This document shows positions 11,718 to 22,985 of a stretch of DNA of 64,000 bases, in pieces (position 1 is the first letter of the stretch; each line of letters opens with the position of its first letter). Made by a program: the position numbers and the translations under genes. The notes under the pieces are model-generated. The model was not told the origin of the DNA, searched no databases, and saw only the letters and a program-made list of their open reading frames with translations. Source of the stretch: Glandiceps talaboti (lineage: Eukaryota > Hemichordata > Enteropneusta > Spengelidae). The stretch is from positions 12,045,379-12,109,378 of the forward strand of contig NC_135551.1 in assembly GCF_964340395.1 (NCBI RefSeq), in the 5' to 3' direction.

Positions 11718-12765
11718 CTTTGAGATGTAGGTTTTAGCTATAATGACTCATTTCCATAATTAATGATTTCAGTAATTAGGCTATATCTTCAAGATGTATG
11801 CTTAAAATTCACAATAAAACTTGTTACACACTTTAAACATGACTGATCACATATTTTCTGAAAAGCGCGTTGATCTACCTTTTAGTTTGAATGACTCATT
11901 TGCATAATGAACAATTATCAATAATACGGCTATATCTTAAAAATGTACTCTAGACTTCAAATTCAACTAAATTTGGTACATATTTCAAATATATACTAAT
12001 TGCATATAAAGAATGATGGGAAACATCCCAAATGCAACATAGAGATGGGATTCAAGTGGGTTTTCGGTAACCTTAGCTTAAACCTAGGTACATTAAAATT
12101 TCACTGCATTTTTTGGCTCATTCTTTTACTCCAAATTAAAAGAAGTGCAGGGTTAGATCGGGGTTTGGAGTGCATAATCTTTTAATCCATTTTGGGGTCA
12201 CCTAACCCTGCATTGAAAATATGAGTTAGTGACCGAGTGGGCTTCATGTTTCCTGCCCTCTATAACTTTTTGATAACATATTTGATTTTTACACTCAATG
12301 GTTTAACAGCAATATTATAAGGGGAAAACAGATAAAAAGAAATCCCAGCTCTAACCCTCCACTTTTTTACCTAACCCCTTAAAGGTCAGTTTTGACTGGG
12401 CCTCATGTTACCTGGAAACCTTCGTGGTGCTAATTAGGGTTAGCCAAGTGACTGGTTTGTCAAGGTTACTGACCCTAGTATTAAGGTAGAATAGCAGGGA
12501 AGCCATTGGCGAAACATCCCGGGGCTGATACTTAGTTATTCATAAATTTTCTTAGAAATTCAAAAATCTCCCCGCTCGCCCCCACTTGGCTCCCTCAAAC
12601 TTTTATTCAACTAATACCACCTAATTTCAAATTTTACCTATGGTACTACTTTGGGAATAAGGTGCATTCATTGTTACCCCTTCATCGTGAAATATGCTAC
12701 ATCCATAACGTTATAATATAAGGAAAATCAAATTCAAATAAAAAGTTTGATATTGTATGTATGTA
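11718..12765. other. AT-rich repeat remnant, then unique-looking non-coding sequence
   Basis: 11730-11960 carries two copies of the TTTGCATAAT repeat. 12000-12540 repeats short phrases such as TAACCCT and a GGGTTAG complement without a clear period. The 61-residue frame at 12000-12185 matches nothing known. No gene is supported. Confidence 0.35.
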
Positions 12766-12903
12766 ATTCTTCGTATTCACGTGACGTCACAAATTTACAT
12801 ATGAATACACGTGGCCATTTTGGCAGACAACAGCGTAACCGCGCGAACGCCTGTCAAATTCGAATTGTTTACATTTTGTAATCCCGACTTCCGCATTCCT
12901 AGG

Positions 12904-15108
12904 ATGCCAGACTTTTGTTGTATAATTCAGTGTGGTAACAGAGGTGATAGAGATGTCGGTAAGAGGTTTTTTCGGATACCTAAGATTAGAACAAAAGAAG
13001 GTGAGAGGACGAAAGAAATATCTCGAAAGCGTCAGAAAAAGTGGCTTTCAAATATACGTCGTGCGGACATAAAAACATCGGGAATTGAGAGTGGATACTT
13101 GAGAGTCTGTAGTGATCACTTCGTTAGCGGTAAGTAAGAATAACTATAGTAAACATAATTTTGTTCAATTTAACGATAATTACTGTAGGATAACATGTAA
13201 TATAGTAATCCGAATTCAAATCAATCCGTGTACGCAGGGACGGCAGGTTGACTAGAATATAGTAATCACACCATCGGCAAATGTACCGTTGTACGAACAT
13301 GGTTTATGCATGATGTAACCAACATGACGTGTCATACAGCGGTATGCATACAGCATGTATAGTGGATATCGCGGGTGGATACAAATTACCTTGTTTTACT
13401 TCTATTTCATGAACCAAAATAGTATTCAAATATATATTTGACAAAAAGATCCGGGCTGTCGAAGCGACAGTCCAACCTCGCCTGTAGCTTTGTTTACGTT
13501 CAACACAACGTAAACATGTATATAAAGGGTCGGCCCTTCCTTACTTCTCCGTATTGAGTGAAACGCACACACCGCGTAACGTCAGTGAAAGCTGTAATTT
13601 GAACGCGATGTCGTCTGTTTGTCTATCGCGCGTCATGCATATCCACCGTAAATTAAAATGCTGTACTTTTAGTACAATTACAAGCTTAATAAAGTTAAAT
13701 ATGTATGAAGTAAAAACTTGATTCTGAATGCCAAATGTTTAGTAACATTGAAAAGTAAACAAGCATTGCAACCAAGTGTAAAATTATGTTTGTCGTTTTT
13801 TTTTCAGGTGGGCCAAGTAAACTGTATGATGAAAATAGTCTAGACTGGGCACCAACACTGAAATTAGGACATGCTGAAAATGTGACACCGGACTCGGCAG
13901 CAGAAAGGTACCAACGGCACCAACAACGTGATTATAAGAAAAGAAAACAATCAGAATCAGCCTGTTTACTTCAGTCACTCTCAAAGAAAACAAATGTTTC
14001 ATCCAAGCCAAATAACGACATTACAGATTCTCCTGTACCCCTTCCTAAGTCTAATCAGAGAGTGAGACATGTTGAGTGTCAGACAGACATAACAATGAAT
14101 GACATGTTGCAAATGGAAATAGATGCTACAACACTCAAAGAAGATGCAAAGAAGACTAATGTAGAACTATATGACCTAAGACAAAAGGTCCTTGTTGTTG
14201 AATTCAACCAACTTTCTTTTGAAACCAGTGACGAGAAGACACGTTTTTATACAGGCTTGCCAAACTTCACAATTTTACTTGCAGTTTTTGAGTTATGTTC
14301 ATCATTTATAAAATCCACACATAGAAATATTCTTTCAAAATTTCAGGAATTTATTTTAGTTCTAATGAGACTTAGACTTAACTTACAACTTCAAGATTTA
14401 GCTTACAGGTTTCACATATCCCAATCTACAGCCTCCAGAATTTTTACGAAATGGATAGATGTAATGTCAGTTAGACTTAATTTTCTCATTATTTGGCCAG
14501 ATAGAGAAGTGCTAAGGGAAACGATGCCAGCTGAGTTCCGTAAGTCTTTTGGGAATAGAGTTTCTGTTATTATTGATTGTTTTGAAATTTTTATTGATAG
14601 GCCCTCTAATCTTAAAGCCCGTGCACAAACCTGGTCAAGTTACAAGCATCATAACACTGTTAAGTTTCTCATTGGATTTGCTCCTCAAGGTGGTGTGTCA
14701 TTCATTTCAAAGGGATGGGGAGGGCGAGTTAGTGACAAATATCTTACTGAGCACTGTGATTTACTTCAAAATCTTGTCAATGGTGATATTGTTCTAGCAG
14801 ACCGTGGTTTTGACATTGCCGACAGTGTAGGTTACTACTGTGCCACTCTGAAAATTCCAGCATTTACTAAAGGAAAATCACAGTTACCGGCTCTTGAAGT
14901 GGAAACAACTAGAAAAATTGCACACGTTCGAATACATGTTGAGAGGGTGATTGGACATGTTCGCAGAAAATATCAAGTTTTACAAAGTACATTGCCTATT
15001 GAATATTTGATTAAGAAGTCAGGTGATGTTGAAACACCAATTGATAAAATAGTAAAAATTTGTTGCGCTTTGACCAACTTGTGTGACTCAATTGTTCCAA
15101 TGGAATAA
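12904..15108 (+). CDS. THAP-domain DDE transposase (2 exons, 508 aa)
   Basis: Exon 1 is 12904-13129 and exon 2 is 13808-15108, joined in phase at G|GT (donor GTAAGTAAG, acceptor TTTTTTTTTCAG). The ATG at 12904 is chosen because it puts the THAP zinc finger at the N terminus: C5, C10, W47, C69 and H72, followed by the classic [20 protein letters not shown] tail. A helix-turn-helix of the DDE_Tnp_4-associated type follows ([19 protein letters not shown], about 265-285). The DDE nuclease has D332 (IIDCFEI), D407 (LADRGFD) and E454 (HVERVIG). The frame is intact. An AATAAA at 15104-15109 overlaps the stop and may be the poly(A) signal. The product would bind element ends and cut and join DNA in the nucleus. 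Its partner gene converges from the right. A domesticated host gene is possible but the flanking TIRs argue against it. Confidence 0.9.
13130..13807 (+). other. Intron of the THAP transposase gene
   Basis: It is bounded by GTAAGTAAG after residue G76 codon position 1 and by a T-rich tract ending CAG at 13807. Removing it restores the continuous THAP tail across the junction. It is 678 bp with nothing recognisable inside apart from a short inverted phrase CTGTCGAAGCGACAG near 13458. Confidence 0.85.
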
Positions 15109-15285
15109 AAAAGAACACTAACAAAACAATACAATGTAGGGTCTGTTATGTCAAATTCTTTATTATCATACAAATATAAATCTTTCTTTCTTCCACATAT
15201 TTACAACAGAAGTTAAAATGGTTTCAGTTGGCTAAGACTGACAGTAAATAAAACTCTTCTTGGTATGGTATGGAGTAGAATACAG

Positions 15286-15675
15286 TATTCTTACAAGCAC
15301 AGACATCAGACCATTGACAAGTCTAATGTGGCACAAACTGGGAAAACAAAAAAAAATGAATTGGATTTACAACAATTGATACAGCATGCTGGAATAGCAG
15401 AGACTTGTGTTACATTTCATGGTTTGATAGAAACAGTTGTATGGCCTCTTTGCATGTACATGAATGGTAAATGGGGAACTTCAAATTTGTTTGTGAACCT
15501 TACTGTTATGTACGTAAAGAGGCCATACTAATGTTCCTATCAAACCATGAAATGTAACACAAGTCTCTGCTATTCAAACATGCTGTATCAAGTGTTATAA
15601 ATCCAATTCATTTTTTCACTTTCTCTGTTTGTAACAGGTTCCATTTGTCACCGGTCTGATGTCTGTACAAGTATT
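15286..15675. repeat. 390-bp fold-back between the two transposon genes
   Basis: Left arm about 15286-15464 and right arm about 15506-15675 are inverted copies with some mismatches. Shared blocks are ACAGACATCAGACC, ATGAATTGGATTTA/ATGAATTGGATTTAT, GCAGAGACTTGTGTTACATT and GTATGGCCTCTTT. A roughly 40-bp loop separates them. It lies just 3' of the transposase stop and could be a fold-back insertion or a structured element of the transcripts. Confidence 0.8.
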
Positions 15676-15966
15676 AGACAATGGACGTGTCTTGATATTT
15701 ATAAAATCACAACTATTTACACTATGAGCATGTAGTTTTCATTAGATGAGGCATCAAACTGAGATTAATCACTAAGTGCCATGTTTTAAGACAAACAAAC
15801 TAATGATAGCATACAATCATTGCTTCCAAATTAAAGTTTCTTCTCTGTGTGTGGTTACAATGATGAAACAGACTTTTTACAATAGCTGTATATTACCCAC
15901 TGCTAATATCAGAAGAAAAAAATGTAGTCTATACAAATGAAAGAATGGACTGTGCTATCATAATAT

Positions 15967-16620
15967 AGTCTGGGTTATGTACTATGATGGACATATATCT
16001 GGCTGTGTACTATCATGGAAGTATAGCTGGCTATGTACTATCATGGAAATATAGCTGGCTATGTACTATCATGGAAGTATAGCTGGACTATGTACTATCA
16101 TGGAAGTATAGCTGGCTATGTACTATCATGGAAGTATAGCCTGACTATGTACATGTACTATCATGGAAGTATAGCTGGCTATGTACTATCATGGAAATAT
16201 AGCTGGCTATGAACTATCATGGAAGTATAGCTGGACTATGTACTATCATGGAAGTATAGCTGGCTATGTACTATCATGGAAATATAGCTGGCTATGTACT
16301 ATCATGGAAGTATAGCTGGCTATGTACTATCATGGAAGTATAGCTGGCTATGTACTATCATGGAAATATAGCTGGCTATGTACTATCATGGAAGTATAGC
16401 TGGACTATGTACTATCATGGAAATATAGCTGGCTATGTACTATCATGGAAGTATAGCTGGACTATGTACTATCATGGAAGTATAGCTGGCTATGTACTAT
16501 CATGGAAATATAGCTGGCTATGTACTATCATGGAAGTATAGCTGGCTATGTACTATCATGGAAATATAGCTGGACTACGTACAAGTGACCTACAGGCATA
16601 GCTGGGCTATGTACTTTCAT
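15967..16620. repeat. 28/30-bp minisatellite at the 3' end of the nuclease gene
   Basis: Tandem units of the form GGCTATGTACTATCATGGAA plus GTATAGCT occur here in 28-bp and 30-bp variants, about 22 in all. The last, diverged unit (about 16600-16620) overlaps the TGA stop of the minus-strand nuclease gene (16617-16619). The array would therefore be its 3' UTR. Confidence 0.85.
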
Positions 16621-19600
16621 GCACTTGGTCTGGAATGCCAGTGGGCAAGCAATTCTGGAAGGATACCACATTTGAAAAAGGTGGTAACCTTTTCCACTGT
16701 TTCCTCCCAGAATTGTTTGTCTGGATAAACTCTCTCAATGTGCATTTCAGTTGTTGTCCACACAACGAAGTCACAGTAGTCAACTTCCATGATATGGATC
16801 TGTGCCTGCACTTGGTAGTAGTAGTTGTGACGACGGTTGAGTCTAATGTTGCCATCCTTGTCTCTCACCAAACACTTATTTGGAGCAATAATGGTTTCTA
16901 AAGCTTCACATAGTGGGCACTGTAAAACAAAAAAGTTAAAGAAAAAAAATAGCTTGTTACAAAATTAAGTTGATTACAGGTTTTATTTATGTGCAGGTTC
17001 CTCTAAAAATTATTATTTTAATTTTTCACTATATGTTTACATTGCATCTATTGTAGTGGTGTGACCGGTACAACTTTCATCATTCATACACAAGTTCTCT
17101 TCTTTCATTTTTTATTGAAAAACAGACGTGTTTCAAATGATCTGTCTGATTGTTATTGTCCCAAATACCGGTATATTATTACCATGGGGGAGAGGGTACA
17201 TACACAACCAAGAGTGATATACGTGATTTGCCACATTTGACTTAATTTACCTTCATTTCACAAGTTCCAATACCACAGCAGTCACATCCAGGAATTCCAT
17301 CAGGTGTTGCACCTAGGTGTGGCCATTTAACATTCAGTTGAAGTCCACTCACTGATACAATGAAGTTATCATGTACTTTCTGTTGTGCTTTTTCATACTC
17401 TCTCCAAGCCACATCTTCATGCAATATTCCCCATCTGAAAGGTTATACATTGATAATCAGTTAGAAAGAATGTGAAATTGCATTAATTTGTTCTACCTGT
17501 GAATACATTTTAACAATTTATTTTAGTTGAAATTCAAACACAAAAGTTTACTCCACCATGGAGCCAGTTTTAGCTCGCAAATAACTATGGTAATACTGTA
17601 CTCATGTAAGTGGCAGACATTGCCTATGCTCTACATGTCAAATAGTATCATGCATGTGACATCATATCGTGTGACTGTGGATGTTGATGTTGACATGTGA
17701 GTTAATTATTATCATTATAACCCAAACTATTTTCAATATTGTATTTGCACTTATAAAGTAGTAAACAGGTATTTGTCATTACTCAAGATATTATAGCGAT
17801 GGTGTGTAGGGTTCCCCTACCCCAATCAATGATGTAAAACGTGAAATACTTACTCTGTGGCCTTACTGCTGAATTGGTGTTCTTCAGGGTAACATATTCT
17901 TTTAATTAAACTTCTTGATGGGTTGGTAGGGTCAGAGTGAGCAGCTGCCTTCATATTGGAAGCTGTCACTCGTCCAGCTCTATGTTGGAACCATAGATGT
18001 GACTTAGCTCGCTTTCTAGTTTCTAGTTCTATAGATTTACATTCTCTCTCTTCCAGCTCAAATGAGAATGTTTTACATTCGTTAAGTAATTCCGAATATT
18101 TCAAGTTGGCATACTTGACATCAAAATAACTTGTCAGGGGCTTTGGCAGGCATTTCTTTGTGCATGACGGAACATAGGCTTTGTGATAATTTGGCACGAA
18201 AGCAAGGCATTGTGGTTTGGTTTTAGCCTGTGAAATTTTTTGAAAAAAACAATTTGCAGTACTGTCATGTAGATTTACAGCAGTTACTTTTTCTTTCTCC
18301 TTTACAGATTTATTAACAACTTCATCACCCTCCAATACAGTGTCTAGCATTTTTTTCTTTCGTTTGGCTGATGTAAAGTCTATCTTTCGACATTCTTCAT
18401 AAGTGACCTGTGAAGAGAAAAAATTATGAGCGTCAAATAATATGACAGAACCCAATTATGCACGAGTGCAAGTGCGGCATACTAGAGGATATTTGCACTC
18501 ATGCTTGCAGTGTTCTCTATACCCATACTTCACAAACATAGCAAATGAAAAGTGCAGCAGAAAACACCGCAAGTTTGAGTGCAAAACCTCTGTAACAACA
18601 CTGGCACTCATGCAGTATGGGGTTCTGTTATTATTACAAATTAAATTTACGTACGTTTATCAAAAATAGCAAATTTCCATAAAAATATGTGATACTGTGT
18701 GATCACATAACTTTCATGTAGAAGAAAGATCACGCCTTCGTTTACATATCATTTGCATACAGTCATTTTATAATGTTTTCAGTATTGCACTGCATTGCAA
18801 ATACCACTAGTATGTGTGCACACCAGTGCGAGTAATTGTGGGGTATATGTGTAATAATACTTAGCATGCATGATTTAGCATAATTGTAACTAAGTAGTGG
18901 TATTAGGAAAAAAGTATTCCATGGAAAGTGGACAGCTGCACCTTTTGCATGGTACAGTAATCAATTTACCTTTCTTTGATAGCAAGGCATCCACTTAGCT
19001 TTTTCCTCTGTACAGGTAATAGAGTTTCGAAGTTTGACTCCAGCTTCAATGGCGTACAAAACAGCCCCAACATTTGAACAAGATTCACATAACCTACAAT
19101 TTCAAAGAAAAAATATTTTTAATGTAAAGTAATGGTCAGTCATAACTTTATCATTCTCTGATACATAAAATTTAATGTTAAAAGAATTAAAATGTTTGGT
19201 CTATGTGTAGATTGGTGTTAGTCTCATGAAGTTGGGATGGGGTGGGTTGACAAATAATCTAAACAAAGAGTATGCAGAATTATAATTATCAGTATCATCA
19301 TCACCATCGTCGCCATCAACACAATTGTCATCACTTGTCTATGGATTTCACATTTCTCATTGTTTAATAGTACTAATAGCACTCAAAGCACAGATATAGA
19401 CACGTTACTAAACATTATTTAGAGAATAATTGTATCGCAAATGACAAAAACAATGTCATTTCAGTTAGTTAATCCCAGTTAAGATTATTGAATAGGTTAT
19501 TTTTCATCTACATTCTATACTTAATAAAAAAATATCATAACTTTGTAAAATAAAAATATTGACTCCATATATTTCACAGTTTGTTCTATATATATTCAAC

Positions 19601-20772
19601 ATATCAGCAAAAACAATTAAATATTGTTTATGCTATGATGAAATTTGACATGTATGTAATTGAAAAAACAAAACAAAACAAAAAACCGAATCTTTACTAT
19701 CTCACTCTGTTTTGAGAGTGAAAGATTATACTGTGATCAATAGAGAAACTTGCTGCTACAGTACAGTGCTAGTACTAGTTTTAGCAAATCTTGAGACAGG
19801 CTAAGAGATACAGTTGGTCCAACAGTGTTGTATTTGTGAATAAGTCAGATGTTTACAAAAAAAGTTGTTCACAAACACCCCAGTTGCACAGCTTTTAAAC
19901 CTGAAGAAAAGGAGTCAGGACTACTTACCCAGCCATACAATTACAGTGTGCAGTTATGACAGTGCCATTCTGTTCTGCTAGTATCCATGTTTTTAGAGGT
20001 GTCTCCCTCGACCTTTGGGAGTGATTAACCTGAAAAAATACAAAAATAAATTTTTAACCTTACATTGCTAGTATTTTACTTTTACGCAATTACATTATCA
20101 ATATAATTCGGTACTGTTGATCTTTGAACAAACATAGTTAACTACACTGTAATACACTACAAACTTGTGGAATCGACGTTCGACTGACGATATGCTAGTC
20201 CTGCTTGCATACGGAGGAATTCGGGACTCGATTCTGACAATTGTCCCTCCCCCTCCGGTGTTTAGAGTCAAGTCAGTAATACAGACTCGTGCACCGTCAT
20301 GTAAGCAGGACTAACGATATGCATGACAGTTGAATGTCTTCATTCGAAAGTCATATAAGATTATAAGTAAAAATCAAACTTACCCTGCCCAGAATCAAAA
20401 CTTTTCCCATTGCCAGGACCTTCACAGATAGATCTTGAACCCATCCAGAAACAAAAAAAAATTATACGCATCCATAGATTTCCAATTCTTCATTTGGTCT
20501 CTACTATAAAATGACGTCTGCAATACCAGATAGTTTACGATGTCTGGATACTCTATGACTGGAAAAAACTTTGCATCCGTCGTGAATTCAGATTTTTTCA
20601 GAGAATATGGATCAATACCACCACATAGTTGTGTTTTCTCCACGTATCTGGACTTCGAAGCTTTATCTAGTAACGTAAAGTAGTCTGAAAACCCGTCGGT
20701 ATTCATATTCAAATGCAGGAGTTCGCGGGCACTAGTAATGAATGAGGTTGTCTGCCAAAATGGCGTCGACAT
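16617..20772 (-). CDS. SWIM zinc-finger / YqaJ-type nuclease of the transposon (6 exons, one frameshift)
   Basis: Exons: 20772-20384, 20029-19929, 19093-18970, 18407-17854, 17434-17251 and 16919-16617. All introns are GT-AG and all junction phases agree. The product is about 551 aa. The start is the ATG at 20772 (MSTPFWQT). Exons 2-3 encode a SWIM-like finger (AHCNCMAG...CESCSN). Exons 4-6 encode a YqaJ-like restriction-fold nuclease: [30 protein letters not shown] and YYYQVQ, where the D, the E-x-K and the Q are the expected active-site positions. Such nucleases accompany the transposase in ISL2EU elements; the role in transposition is not known to me. A 9-T tract in exon 1 (20453-20461) puts the end of exon 1 out of frame, so this is either a homopolymer sequencing error or an inactivating indel. 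Confidence 0.85.
20196..20313. mobile_element. 118-bp MITE (TAGTCCTGCTT family) in intron 1 of the nuclease gene
   Basis: The element begins TAGTCCTGCTTGCAT and ends ATGTAAGCAGGACTA. It is flanked by ACGATATGC at 20187-20195 and 20314-20322, a perfect 9-bp duplication. It has the same length as the copy at 976-1093 but sits in the opposite orientation. It falls between exon 1 (ends 20384) and exon 2 (starts 20029), so splicing would remove it. Confidence 0.8.
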
Positions 20773-20822
20773 CGTTTTCACCGCTGGTGGCGCAATTTTT
20801 ATCACGTGATCGCAACCCAAGA

Positions 20823-20824
<2 letters not shown>

Positions 20825-20853
<29 letters not shown>

Positions 20854-20870
20854 TGTATGTATTTACATAA
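20825..20870. repeat. (TATG)n microsatellite
   Basis: About ten TATG units directly abut the right end of the ISL2EU-type element. The left end is preceded by GTATGTATGTA, suggesting insertion into this simple repeat. Confidence 0.85.
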
Positions 20871-21223
20871 TACATACATTCATGTACTTATGTACGTACG
20901 TATACACGTATGCATATGTATACATGTGTGTGAGTATGTGAGCATGTGGTGTTTCAATGGAACACTCAACCTCAATTTGAATAATCATGATAATGTTTGT
21001 AGCACACCATACACACTTAATGAGTTATGATGATGGTAAAATGGAGAGGGGGAGTTATGAAAAAAAATTGTGTAAAGGAGGAGGGGTTACGAAAAAATTA
21101 AAGCCAGGTAGGTGGGGTCACTCAAATTTTGTGGATTCTCGAAGTAATTCCTCCAACTCCCCCCCCCCCCCACCCCCCGTTGTAAATAATGACGGCTCTC
21201 TAATCTGAGCCATGGAGGTATAA

Positions 21224-22982
21224 GGGACCGGTCAGTTTCTTCGGCCTGGGGGGGACCGGTGGATTGGGAGGGGGGGGGGTCACCATGTTTTTGAAATTGG
21301 CAGTAGGGGGAGTCATGCTGTTTTCAAAATTGTGGAGGGGGGGGGGGTCATTGTGTTTTGGATTGTGACAGAAGAAAAATATCCTTTTTCTACAATGGCA
21401 TATAGCAAGTTGTCTGAAATGTGGTACATAAAAATATTTGTTTTTCTCCATGTTTCTTACATGAATTCTTACTTATTAGTTCAAGCATAACTATAAATAT
21501 ACATATACATGTATTACCTAGCTCCCACACTAGTTACAGAACATGTCATGAACTTGAAGGTTTCGTAATGGTAATCTTCATAGATTATAAAAGAAGTTAA
21601 TCTAAAATGTTCCCTACTCGTCACTATGAACTTGACAGAAGGGATTAACACACTTTCTATTTGGACACTACATGTTATTGACACTACAAATCACCACATC
21701 TCATCAGATTCCAGTTTCTATTATACACTAGGTATGACCACCTAAAGTTCTCTAACATACCGGTGACTTTATTTACTATATATGCAATATTAATGCCACT
21801 ATACCAATGTTACGGGGCCATTTTTATGTGACATGAAAACTCATTTAAAACTTACATTTACGTTAGCTATTCGAAGCTTGGAAATATTACCTCAAAGGCT
21901 ATGAATAACCTAAACATTGCCTTAATAGAAGCAAAAAACTGCAGATCTGCCAGGGGAAAACGCCCAAGGACTCCCTCACCCCCAGAGGTCACCCACGCAT
22001 TCAACCAACACTCAGATGCACCAACAACCTTTTTACAGTCATAATGGTATTAAACTTTTCTTAAATATTTTCACCGAATTCTAATTTGAGATGATAGTCT
22101 TTTAAAGATGTGAAATGTTTGCCAAGGTAGTCTAAAATTGCCTTAAACTCCAAATCTCCCCTACCAATGATACTACCAGTAGATGTGCTGACCTTTACTA
22201 CATGTATATAATGACGACATTTAACTTTTTAAGAACATATTTCAACCCTGTGTGAGTTAGTATAAAGAATAGTTTCTGATACTTGATGACATGCTGTCTT
22301 GTAAAGCATGGATTAAGTTATTGCTTGAAAGAGTTTGAATAGCCTAAAAATTGGCTTTAAGAGTAAAAATCCTCCAGGGCTTCTAGAGGGAGACCCCTTT
22401 GGATCCCCCACATGAGGTGAACATATCCCAGTTTCAAGCACTTCCCCTCTAACTGTCAAGATGCTATCAAAGTATATTGCAAAAATATTTCAACCCTGTG
22501 TAGTTGCTTTTTACATGTTGGTGCTGTCTTTCTTGTAAAGCTTGGAAATTATTGTCTGAAAGGGTGTGAATAGTCTCAAAAATGACTTTTCAGAGTAAAA
22601 AACCTCCAGGACCTCCCCATAAGAGATACACATATTCCCTGCTCAAGCTTTGCAATATCTTTCACTTTCAAGATGATATGAAACTCCTTTTGGAATATAT
22701 TTACCCTATTTACAATTATGATAGTGCTAACCCAGGATCTTATAAAGTAGATGCAAGACAGTCAAGCAGTCCACACTGATCCATGATAACAAATATTTGT
22801 CATGTGCATATTATGTATATGGGGTGGGGTCATCATGTTTTAGAATTAAGTGATAGGGGGGGGGTCAGCCTGTTTTTGATTTTTACAGATGGGGGGGGGG
22901 GGGGGGTCAGTGACTTTTTGTCGGCCCAATTTAAGAATCCACCGCCCCCCCCCCCCCCCGGCTGAAGAAACTGACCGGTCCC
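21224..22982. mobile_element. Harbinger-like non-autonomous element with G/C runs (TIR GGGACCGGTCAGTTTCTTC)
   Basis: The left end GGGACCGGTCAGTTTCTTC (21224) pairs with GAAGAAACTGACCGGTCCC (to 22982). TAA flanks both sides (21221-21223 and 22983-22985), the 3-bp TWA duplication typical of PIF/Harbinger elements. Near each end are runs of 8 or more G followed by TCA...TGTTTT phrases, in inverted orientation relative to each other. The length is 1.76 kb and no transposase is encoded. An inverted, truncated relative is 59325-60881 and a fragment is 30860-31668. Confidence 0.75.
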
Positions 22983-22985
22983 TAA

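Larger units (their letters stand above)
12766..20824. mobile_element. ISL2EU/IS4EU-type autonomous DNA transposon (about 8.06 kb)
   Basis: Two convergent genes, a THAP-DDE transposase (12904-15108, plus) and a YqaJ-type nuclease (20772-16617, minus), lie between imperfect terminal inverted repeats. The left end has ATTCTT (12766), TCACGTGA (12777-12784) and GCCATTTTGGCAGACAAC (12814-12831). The right end has the same three blocks inverted: AAGAAT (20819-20824), TCACGTGA (20802-20809) and the complement of the third block (20747-20764). The pairing of these two genes is the known hallmark of the ISL2EU (IS4EU) superfamily as I recall it. Both flanks are TATG-type microsatellite, so the element seems to have inserted into a simple repeat. 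The exact end base is uncertain by a few nucleotides. Confidence 0.8.

Noticed and set aside
12811-12903. Earlier GTG start for the THAP transposase
   Set aside because: GTG starts are not expected in an animal nuclear gene, and the segment lies within the terminal inverted repeat; the ATG at 12904 gives a canonical THAP N terminus.
16350-16541. 63-codon frame in the minisatellite
   Set aside because: Repeat translation in the 3' UTR of the nuclease gene.
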